A program made the position numbers and the translations under genes. 64,000 bases of DNA from positions 4,588,001 through 4,652,000 of the forward strand of contig PUFA01000022.1 in NCBI GenBank assembly GCA_003508835.1. Reading direction: 5' to 3'. Source of the stretch: Eonycteris spelaea. Lineage: Eukaryota; Chordata; Mammalia; Chiroptera; Pteropodidae. The notes beneath the pieces are model-generated. The model did not search any database. It saw only the letters and a list, made by a program, of their open reading frames with translations, and was not told where the DNA came from. Shown piece by piece: positions 46,862 through 57,400 of the stretch (the first letter of the stretch is position 1; each line of letters starts with the position of its first letter).

Positions 46862-49800
46862 TCCTAAGCTTTTTGTGCGCAGGTAGCTCCAGACACAAGC
46901 TCTCTGTACATAAAGGCATTCCTCTGTGGCCACGTACTCATAATTCTTGGAAAATGCAATCAGCAGAAGGTGGTTTAAAAAGTCACCACATCTTAGGTAT
47001 GAAATAGCTTTTTCTCTTTAATTATATCAAGTACATCTAAAAAGGTCTGGTCGGTATTTAAGGCCTTGAAGTATTTTATATTTATTGATAAGACTAAAAA
47101 TGTCTATCATAGAATTCTTCATGAGGAATTCAAGCTTTTTTTTTTTTTTTCCATCTTATGGGGAAAACAAAGAATGGTCTGATAGTGACCATAAAATAAA
47201 CTAGCCGTTTTGAAATTTAAGAATGACAGTTTATTAAAACTTAAGGTAATTCTGGAACCTTTGAGGGATGTTTCCACGTTCCAAGTCTTTCCTGCTTATT
47301 GATTTCTGCCCAAGTCCTTTTTTTTTTTCCTGACTCTGGACTCGCCGTTGCTTCTAAGGGGACCGGCCCTGAAGTCCCCGACCTTTCCTTTCCCCTCAGT
47401 GTGGACAGCTATTCTTCGCTAATCTCTCTGAGCCCAAACTATAACTCCGACAACAATGTACCGAAGGTTTGGAAAGGGCTGAAGGGGGCGCCACACAGAG
47501 TCTTACACGCCTTCTGCGTGGGTGCGCATGTGACCAAAAAAACGATCGCAGAAGCGCAGGGGATTGTGTTGACATTTTTTTTTTAATGACTTGCCAGGGA
47601 GATTCATGAAAACCAGTTTGCTTTCACCCTCACCCCCAGAGAGGTGCCAGCCAGCTGTAGCTTTCCCTGGCCGCTTCGGCCTGCGGTGGACCTCCTCGGA
47701 GCTGTCCACTTCAGCGGCGAGCTGCCTCAGGCAGGGCCGCACCAGGCACTGAACGGTTTCAGAATTTGGTCTGAACTACTGAAAACAACACAAAACAAGC
47801 ATTATTCAGAAACACGCGATTTGATGTGAGAAACGGACCAAACTCAGGAACAGAGAAAATATAGCACAGAAGAATTGTTACCTTAATTATTCCTCTGGTT
47901 TTACTGATAGTAAATTCTATTTACATAGCTTAGCTTCTATTTAGTGGTAATTAGCACTTTTTCTGCGATTTGTTAAAGTATTTAAAGATAATTTATAGAA
48001 ATATCATTTCATCACTTTGTCTATTTAGCTTAACAACTTAAAAGGAAATGTGACAAGTATAATACATTTACACCTGATTTTCAATTTGTTGCTATTTTAT
48101 CATAGTAGACTCTTATTCTCAGGACTTCTCCCCATTTTTGAAAATTTGGCCATAGATTTAAAAAAAGGAATTTTACAATAGAGAATATAAAAGATATGCA
48201 AAACGCCATCATAATTTTTAAAAATATAATAATAAAAAATGTAGATATGCAAACACACATACAAATGAATAGTTTAAAATTTAACTTAAATATTCCCAAA
48301 TACATCGATGCTTATAATGCTTGTAATTAAAGTTTTTTTTTTTTTTTTTAAATAAGGTCATGGTTTCAGGAATCAATGCTATATTTAAAAATCGCCTTAG
48401 TGATTTTGATATAATGTGTTCAGGGTGATTTGTAATAATTAAGTTTATTGTTATACATATTCAAATTTTTGACATGTAAAAGTAAAAATATATATATATA
48501 AATGAAGCTAATATAGGAGTTTCATTGCTGAATTTTAGTTTGGTTGCCATTCAAGAAGTATAGAAAGAAAAAGGTAATAATTTCAAAAACATTAAATAAA
48601 TTGGCTGTGATTATACAAAGAATATTTAAACAGAATTTAGTATCCTATCTAGAATGCAATGCTAAAGAATCCCACGTGAGCATTTTGTTTTAACTTAATA
48701 CATATTCAGAGGTCATTTTAAGAAAAAATAGTAGGCTCTTCATTTAGATTTCTATCCCCTCGAATCTTTCAGACAGTGCCATGCAATGGCTAGGACCTGA
48801 AAGAAGACTATTTTAAATTTTCCCTTTGAATCCCTGTAATAGTAATTCCTGGGTTGGCAAGGCATCGGATTTATTTAGTAATAGCCAGGCACAATTATCT
48901 GGTATGTTCCGAGTCCCTGCGAAGCAGGCTGCAGGCCAGTGTCGACCCCCCGCCGTGTACTCCCTGGCAAATGGCAAGGGTCGTCAGAATGTTCTAGGGT
49001 CTGCCAAAATCATGCGCTCACATTTGCGATGAAAATTCAGAGTGACTAATTGGCTTCTTATGTGTTCCCGGGAGAGCGAGTCACCGTGATGAAACGCACA
49101 CCCCCCTTCTGCGCGCATCCTGAGTGCACACTCATAAGGCCGCGCACGCGGGTGGTAGCCACACTTCCGTGCTAACCAAGGGAGGTCTGTGCTCTGGGGT
49201 TTTCCACATCCCCACGTGCCCGAGTGAATTTTGTGTATTTCAGTTGGCCTTACTTTTGCCAGATCATTTTAAATGCGCGCTCTTCCAATATATAGTTTTC
49301 AGAAAATATGGTAAAAATTGTGGTAAATATTCCAAAAGTTTTAATTCATTTGTAAATGTATTATCATTAGTTTGAGCCAATATGGTTTTTTAAAAAAAGT
49401 CTCCTAACTTTATTATATCAGATTTTAATAAGATATCTGTGCACATTTAATGTTTTATTTCACACTCCAGCATGATATAAAATACAAAAAAATAGCATTA
49501 AATTTAATTATTTAAGATACACTTAACATATATATATATGTGTGTGTATCTATAGCTATATATCTATAGCTATATCTTATATGATATTCCTAAAAATAAA
49601 ATTTTTACCTAAATTTTGCTCGAGATTCAATATCAAGTTTAGAAAATATAAAATCTGTGTGATTCTTTAACATATATCTTCATTTAAAATAAGTTGTCTA
49701 TTGAGTGGTTATTGAAGAAGTAGGATGTGTTTATACAATGTAAAAATATGAATGTAACAACTATAGCTCAGTTCACTATAGAATTTCAGATAGTTTCTGT

Positions 49801-50209
49801 TATCACTTTGATGGAGACCTAAAAAACTAGTAACACTGATTTTTTTTTAGCAGGTGTCTAGTTGTAGAGACTATGAAAATGCAAAAAGGGTTACACAGAA
49901 ATGCTACTTGTGAAATATACATCTACTTAAAGTTTTACACACACAGCTGATATTTTATATATTTATTAAATAAATTGTAAGTGCAAAAATTTCCACCTGT
50001 AAAGAAAAACAGTTGGGAAAAGTATCAAATGCTATAAAATTGACTGCGACAGTAATTCTGCATTAGGATCTTTTTTTTTTTTGGTCCAGAAACTTACTGA
50101 TTAAATGACACAGACATCAAGAATATTTTGAGTCTTCACGTGATTATCCATGTCCACAGTAAACCTGTGTTGTCAACTGTATATAACAATATTATTTTTG
50201 ATTTCCCCA
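46862..50209. other. Gene-free stretch with CpG-richer segments
   Basis: CpG-richer parts at 47330-47740 and 48900-49230 alternate with AT-rich DNA. A perfect 14-bp tandem duplication of TATCTATAGCTATA lies at 49547-49574. Homopolymers: T15 near 47138 and T19 near 48332. No gene or repeat family was recognised. Open frames (60-95 codons) lack any domain. Confidence 0.4.
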
Positions 50210-50720
50210 GAAGCCCTCGGGACTCATTGAAATTGCACACTTTGCCACTTTTTTTTTTTCTGAGATCAGCTTCCGTGTTTATGTTTGCATTGCAAACCGC
50301 AAACTGAACTTCTCAGAAATAATGCCAAACCGTTGGGCAGAAACAGGAGTAGAAGAAAAATACCCTATGTTCAGCAGAGCGCTATTTTAGGACAGAGGAT
50401 TCAGGAAAACTTTGAGTCCAGTTGAAATTGCAGGGAGGATTAAAATGGCAATAAGTGCATATAATTCACCAAGCTGGAATTCGTTCAGGATATCAGGGCC
50501 AAGTGCTCTTTTAATTATTCAGTTAATGGGCCTGCTCATGCCAAAATGGCCACCGTACACGGAGGCTGGCAGCCTGTTTTCAGAAGTATGCCCTCATTTG
50601 TGCACTCTAAAACCACACAGAAGTTAATTGCTTAGCTAATGCCTCCATTTTTGTGCCAAGATTCCAGTTTCACGCTTGAGGTTAGGCACATGTGTAGATC
50701 ATTCTGGAAATTCGGGGAAT
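50210..50720. other. Complex non-repetitive segment, possible conserved non-coding element
   Basis: High-complexity sequence with no repeat resemblance and few simple runs. It has homeodomain-like cores (TTTTAATTATTCAGTTAATGG near 50510-50530, TTAATTGCTTAGCTAAT near 50625-50641) and several CAAAATGGCC-type words. The 71-codon frame (50412-50627) has no recognised family. The conserved-element reading is inference only. Confidence 0.25.
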
Positions 50721-52134
50721 TAGTTTAACGGTTGATAAACCGGTTCATTGAAGTAGTTTACATTACTGACCTCAGAACACGGGACCTTCATCTTTAAGGT
50801 CACGTCTGGCTTTAAAACTTAAATAAGTGCTACGTCTTACCTAAAGGAGTCCTAAACAGATGATGCACATTATGTTTTTTTTTTTTTTTTAATAATTTAC
50901 CCAGTGACAACATCATAACTTTAACTCTCCCCCAGAGGTGATTGTGTTTATTGTATTAGTCATTCAGACATTTCCCAATGTGCTTGGGTCTCATTTCTAG
51001 TCAATTTGCTGGGTTTTGTACATTTTATTTTTATGCCTTGATATCTTTTAACCAAGTAAAATCCTTCCACTTAGATATTTCCTCTTGAAAATTTTTTTTA
51101 CATGAATTATGGAATGAGTCCGCTTTCCTGTACGTCACTAATGTCCCTCTAGCCCCGCAGTGCAAACACACATGCTTTGAGTAGAGACTCCTCCAGGGGA
51201 CTGTGGGACACGTAAGGCCGTTTGTTTCAATTTCTCCATATTATTGTGTCGGCTCTAAGTGACTGATGCAAAGCCAGTGTTAAATTCTTCACTCGAGTTG
51301 CTCGTCCCCTTCAGCATCGCCTCCCCTCTCTTTTCTACAATCTACGTCTAACTTGCATTGCAGACTTCGAAAGATGTTTCTATATGTATTAAATAACAAG
51401 TCTGCCTTCCTTAAAGCATATCGTAAACACAAAGTTCTATAACAGCAATCAGAATCTTACTGCTCATCACGAGGAGAGCTAAATCTTACGGTATTAACAG
51501 GTTGCTTTATTATAGGCTAAGTTACTTTATTCGGTTATCAAGGTTTCTTTGGAAATGAAAATATCTACTTCATATTTTTTTTTCTTTTAATTGACTTTAA
51601 ATGTGATACGACTTACAAATATACATATCACAGAAATAGTGAGAATGTACTTTCATTTCTGGGTTCAATATTTTGAGAAGGTCATAGACAAGTCGGAACC
51701 TGTTTCAAACTGTCATGACAAATGATGAGGCTCTGAAAACAAGATTAGATTAATAAAGGGTTTTACTAAGCCCACTCTTCTCTGAGATTGAAAAAAAAAC
51801 AAACTTCAGGGTTTTAACCCGCTTTACCTCTCTTAATGTGTTCCGAATGACCCTTTGAATGAGAATAGGAATTTTAAAAAGCTGAGGAAAATGTTACTTA
51901 GATGATGTCACATGCATTAATAAGTGGAAGAACCAGAATTTAATACCAAGCTTCTTAGATTAATAACCACTGACATTTTCAAGATATCATAATTCTGTAG
52001 AAGTAAATACCTGGTTATTTTGATTTGCTCTGGAAAGCTGAACCGGAACAAGTTAGTCTATAATATACATAGAATTTGAGTTTGTATGCAGAAGAACTAT
52101 GGAATGAAGAGCTATAGTGACAAAAAAAAAAAAA

Positions 52135-52177
<43 letters not shown>

Positions 52178-53089
52178 GAGATAAGGTCCAGAATCCCAAC
52201 TTAATAATAATAATAAAAAAATCCTTATAACAGGTTAAGTAAGCTGACATCAATAATTCCCAAGCAAAATCCACAAAGCACTTTTCCAAACTATATTAAT
52301 AGGTAAGATGTACATAGAGAGGAATGCAACAAAACAACACAAAACATTTGATTAGGTACTATTATCAAAAAAAAAATAATAATTCATGAGGTGCCAAACC
52401 AATTTTCAAGAAAACTAATAGTCGTGCAGGTGTTTTGGACTCATTAGGGAATGCTGCATTCCAACTCGCCCTGCTGGCGGATTCGTGCGAGTCCTCTCTG
52501 AAGACCCGTAATATCAGCATAAATTTTCCTCTTGGCAAAGACATGATATTTCAGATGCGAAAAACTAATACCTCCATATTGTCTAATACAAAATTTATTG
52601 CTATGCACAACTGAGAATGGGCTGGCGAAGGAAGAACAGTAAATTGTAGGTTTTGCTTTAACACTTCTAGAAATGTCACAACGCAACACCTTTGCTTTCC
52701 ACATCTTCAAGGAAAATTTATTTTCTGTGAAGATGGTACATGCTTAACTTACGGTTTTACATAAACCTGGCACTGTGGTAGATGCTCAGAGCTTAGCATG
52801 CCCTTATGTTGGAAGGACAGCCGTAAAATTTAGTAACTAGGTATGGGTTTTAAGGTCCTTATAGATGACTGTAGGGCTATATTTTCAGCTCTCCTCATCC
52901 TTTTGATTCTTTAATGGAAGTAAGGGGGCACATGGACAAGAACCAGCCTTCTTTCATGGCAAATCTTCGACGAGTCAAGGTATTAATGCAGAAAGGGAAA
53001 ACTAAGAGGCATGTTTGGTGGGCTGTTATTAATTATAATTAATGGAGCCTAAGTAAACCATTCTTTGTTAATTAAAAACATTTTAATGA
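50721..53089. other. Gene-free stretch with one compound microsatellite
   Basis: AT-rich, with A/T runs. Apart from the array at 52121-52182 nothing is recognised. Confidence 0.45.
52121..52182. repeat. A-run followed by (AG)n
   Basis: About 22 A followed by 18 or so AG units with one GGG interruption. An A-run turning into AG repeats often marks an old retroposon tail, but no SINE body is seen on either side. Confidence 0.9.
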
Positions 53090-54010
53090 CAGTGACATTT
53101 CGTATTGTATTAGTTTCATGTATACAACATAATGGTTAGACATTTCTGTAATTTATGAAGTGGTCCCCTCGATAAGTTCAGTACCCACCTGGCACTATAC
53201 ATAGCATTACAATATTATTGACTATATTCCCTATACTCTACTTTACATCCCTGTGACTAATTTGTACTTCTTAATCCTTAACCCAGCCCCTTAAGCCCTC
53301 CTCCCATCTAGCTATCATCAGTTTCGTTCCCTATCTATGAGTTTGTTTCTATTTTGATTGTTTATTTATTTATTTTTTTTTTTTTTTAGATTCTACATGT
53401 AAATGAAATCATGTGGCATTCATGTCTCTGTCTGACTTATTTCACTTAGCATGATACCCTCTAGGTCTATCCACGTTGTTGCAAAGGTTAAGATTTCATT
53501 CTTTTTTTATGGCCGTCATATTTCATTGTGTATATGCACACATCTTCTTTATCCAATTATTTATCAATGGACACTTAGCTTGCTTCCATATCTTGCCTAT
53601 GGTAAATGAAATGTTTTTCTTTGTTTCTTGGTATAGTCTCTGCTTCAAAGTCTATTTTGTCTGATATACGTACTGCTACCCCAGCTTTTTTTTTTTTGTT
53701 TGCATGAAGTATATTTTTCCATCTATTTATTTTCAGGTTGTGTGTGTCTTTCAACTTGAATGGGGCCCTCATCGGCAACATAAATATGGGTCTCATTTTC
53801 ATCTCTATTCATCTGTCCTATGTCTTTCGATTGGAGCATTTAATCCATTTATACTTAAAATAATTATTGCTAGGTATATAGTTATCACCATTGTTTTATT
53901 CATATTTTTTAAATTTCTTTTTCTCCTCCTCCTCCTTCGCCTTCTTCCTTTAACATTTCTTATATCACTGGTTTGGTGGCGATAAACTCCTTTAGCATTT
54001 TCTTATCTGT
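53090..54010 (-). mobile_element. LINE-1 fragment (3' UTR and ORF2 pieces), minus orientation
   Basis: The plus strand shows reverse L1: 'gtattagtttcatgtataca', 'tattgactatattccctata', 'cttatttcacttagcatgat' then 'accctctaggtctatccacg', and 'atcttctttatccaattatt'. Near 53610 it jumps to an ORF2-interior part ('gtctgatatacgtactgcta', 'ggagcatttaatccatttat'). There is a large internal deletion relative to full L1 and no intact frame. It has the same architecture as the L1 at 15655 but is a different, independently deleted copy. Confidence 0.8.
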
Positions 54011-55984
54011 GAGAAAACTATTCTTTTGAACTCTCATGCTCAGAACAAGAAGTTGGGGACTTAGAAGAAGAGATGTCAGGATGTCTAAATTTCTAAATGT
54101 CTAAATTTCTCAAATTTCTTTAACTGGGGTCACACGATTAGTATCTCAAAATCCACACACAAAAATAATGGCTTTTAGTTCAAAATGAATTAAAAATCCT
54201 TTTCCACTAAAGTTTGCTCTCAGCGTATAAACAATTCACCCAAGACCACCATCGTGATTGCTTTAGCTTATTCAAAGCTAGTGTTTCGCTGCCACAATCA
54301 AGGAAACCACATGAACCATGATCATTTTAATTAAATAATAAAGAGTAAATGGCAAAGTATGGGGTCCAGTTTTCACATTTGTACTTAAGAAAAAATATTC
54401 CACTTAGAATATGTCTGCATAAAATTTTCTATTGACATTATCTGTTTTTTTGAGAACATGGATGATTTCTTATACATTATCATGTCTCTAGCCTCTGGTA
54501 TATAGTAAAAAAGTTTGTCGACAGCATTTTTAGATTTCAGCTACCATTACCTTTAATCCTTAAGAGTCAGAATATCTTTATTTGTTAAATTGTTGGTTGC
54601 AGTTGAAGGACACTTTAATTGAACCAACAAAATTCTTACAAATTTGCCAATTTTCATTCTTTAACATTAAAATATGATTTTTTTAAAAAAAATTAGATTC
54701 AATTTGTGAAAAATGAGGCTCTGATGAAACTAATTTTAGAATTTTCTTACTTGTATACAAATATAATGTGTAGTTACTGACCTATTAAAAATTGGATACA
54801 TAAACACAGTAGAGATACAAAAACAGAGGACTTAGGCATTTATAGAGATATCAAACTTTGAAAAAAATCTTAAACTCTTTTAACACAACATATCCCAACT
54901 TCACTTTCTACCCTCAACATCATAATATCCGTACAAAAAGTCCAAAATTACGAACTTAAATCGTTTTTAAGTTAAAGATAATGAAGAGGTTGTGGAAGGG
55001 AGTGATGTTCGAGAACTGTGAAATTTTGAGCTCTACTTACATGATAACAAGTAAGGCTAATGCAGTTTCATGGAGGTCAGCAGAAGACAGCAGCTGGGTC
55101 AGAGACAAAGGACAGTTTTACTCACCGCACAGTAGGAAGCAGGACCTGCACGTTTACATCCGTGCCTTTTGCCTGGCAAATCCCAGGAGACAGTGCTGAG
55201 GAGAGCCCACTGGATGCTGTGCACACAGTGGGGTGTGTCGTAGCTGAGAAACCTTAAGCTAAGAAAGCCCTGATCTGATAAATGTGGCCTGAGCAAACTC
55301 GCCCAACTTTTGCCCTGGAGGAAGAGTATCTTTATTAAGAAAGCTGCACTCTGCCCAGATGACAGTCATTATATGTTCTGAGTCTCTTTTCTATATCAAC
55401 ATCCATGCAAGAGTAGTCTGAAATAGAAGACATGCAGAAACGTGAGCGCCCCATGGAGAATTAGCTTCCAACAGTGTGCTAGGCATATGTAGCTTGGATT
55501 TTATCTTTTTCAACACCAAGACACTCCCAACTTATTGAATCAAACAAGAAAGCTGGACCATTAATTTGATTTCCACAACTTGCTCATCTATTTATCAGTA
55601 CTGTTTACTGATGAAGATATATATATATATATATAATATATATATATATATAATATGACTTTATTACATATAATATATATTTTATATACGTATAATACAT
55701 AAAACATATATTCTCAATGCTCTTCATTTTTCTTTATTTCTTTGTTCTTGTCCTTATTTAGTTTGCCATGATCCATAACTTGATTTCTACAAGAATCACC
55801 TTCCAGTTTGCCAGGCCTGTGTCTGACTCAGCACTAATGCCTTCTTTACAAACGCAGCTAGCGTGATCTAAACTGCAGTTCTGATGAACTTATTCTCATG
55901 TAGAAAAGACTTTCTCTGTTGCCCCTGCCTGCAGGAGACAATCCATTATTTCTTCAACCGCCTCGCAATGTGCCGAGTCTACTT
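54011..55984. other. Gene-free stretch; possible LTR remnant at 55060-55300
   Basis: AT-rich except 55060-55300, where on the minus strand a 'gagtaaaactgtcctttgtc' phrase resembles an LTR polyadenylation region; I could not confirm ends or family. A short direct repeat of ATGTCTAAATTTCT occurs near 54080-54110. Confidence 0.35.
55612..55690. repeat. (TA)n array
   Basis: Two long AT-alternating runs, then TAATATATAT and TATACGTATA phrases. It is self-complementary and cruciform-prone. Confidence 0.9.
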
Positions 55985-56300
55985 TTCTCTTTATTGCCTT
56001 CTCTTAACACCTCCCCCACTCACTCCGCCTGCAGCTCCACTCCCTGGAGCACTTCACGCCCTGCGTGCATCCCGCTGCTCCTTCCCGAGATGCACCACCC
56101 AGCCCCGTGTGCCCTTTCCAAGGCAAATTAACACCTGCTCATTCCTCGAGGCTCAGCCCAGACGTTACTTCCTCCAAAAACTGGTGTGACGCTTCCCAGT
56201 CCAGATCACGCCCCTCCATACATCCACATCTTGGCTTGCACACTAGTGAAAGTGCCTGTTAACGTGTTTTTATGTTCACCAGGCACTAAGGGCTCTGACG
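55985..56300 (+). repeat. L2 LINE 3' end, plus orientation
   Basis: The order matches the L2 3' region: 'cctgcagctccactccctgg', 'acacctgctcattcctcgag', 'gctcagcccagacgttactt', 'cctccaaaaactggtgtgac' then 'gcttcccagtcc' (from CACCTCCTCCGGGAAGCCTTCCCTGA), ending near 'atgttcaccaggcac'. L2 is an extinct mammalian LINE. The short frames over it are remnants without coding meaning. Confidence 0.65.
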
Positions 56301-57179
56301 ATAGTTACCCAAGACCCCACGTACATAGTGCATATGGCTCTCATGCATGAATCCTTACTGAACAGATGAATAAGTGAAAGAGTGAATGCGTGTAATGGGA
56401 TGCTTACTCTGATGGGAAGTGTTAGAAAAAGACATGTACTCCAGAATCGTGGGAAGCAATGAGAATCAATCCTATTGTTGGACACTACTTTTGATTTCTT
56501 TCCTTTTTTTCCCTATGATTTCCTACGCATGACATTGTTCTGACCTTACTGCTATACACAATTATGCCACTTTATAAAGAGGATTTTAAATGTCAGCCAA
56601 CTCTGACTTCTTAGAAGTTTTTCAGTAAAAAGAAGCAGTGGGAAAATACGACGGGTGGATTGTGTCGAGGATCAGAGCACACTGGGGACTGAAATGAAGC
56701 TACCAATCTCATTAGCTGTCTTCTGAGCTGCCGGATTCTACCTAGGTCCCCAAGGTGAAAGGCTAATAATTAATTCAATTTACTATCTATTCTGTGGAAA
56801 GCTCCAAAGGTTAAGATTATGGAGGACCGATGAGGGCAATCTTTTATACTGTTTAAATTGCTGTTTAAATTTGAATTAGATTCTAACGGTGACAGTTTGA
56901 AACCGACACAGTTGAATTCATTTATCACATTCCAAAACCTGCCTACCTGAACTAGCTTTAAAGCGTGTCTTAAATAAGCAGACAGTTAGTGCACTTAACA
57001 TATCCATTTTTATTATTTTCTTGGAATTTAAATGCGAACAGTAATCCGTAGCCTGTCAACCTTTTTGTTCACGTTCTCTTGTTTTACCCTGCCACGATAT
57101 AAAGTGTTTTTATTGATAATGAAACTCGTACTCTTCAGGACACAGCAGTCTGGGGGTAAAATTAGATAATTAATAATAG
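56301..57179. other. Complex segment, possible conserved non-coding element at 56630-57010
   Basis: Non-repetitive sequence with homeodomain-like words (GGCTAATAATTAATTC near 56760, TTTAAATTGCTGTTTAAATT near 56853) and no recognised repeat. The conserved status cannot be seen without an alignment. Confidence 0.25.
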
Positions 57180-57400
57180 CAGCAACAACTAACATTTATA
57201 CAGTGTTGACGATGTACCAGGAGATGGCTACAGCTATAGCTTTAGCCGTAGAGACAGAGATAGGGATGGAGATAGAGATATATTCAGTCTCTTCAACAAC
57301 CCTGCCGGATAGCTGTCATCATCATTAATATTACAGAGATGAGTAAACCAAACCCCGGAAAGCAACATTTCCCAAAATTATTACAACCAGCAAATGTTCA
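57180..57400 (-). repeat. MIR SINE, minus orientation, with internal insertion
   Basis: In order: 'caactaacatttatacagtg', 'ttgacgatgtaccaggagat', then a GATAGAG-rich simple insertion (57240-57285), then 'cttcaacaaccctgccggat', 'agctgtcatcatcattaata' and 'ttacagagatgagtaaacc'. This is the reverse MIR order with a short tandem expansion in the middle. Confidence 0.65.

Noticed and set aside
55060..55300. A retroviral LTR
   Set aside because: One polyadenylation-like phrase was seen, but no TG/CA ends, duplication or family match could be supported.
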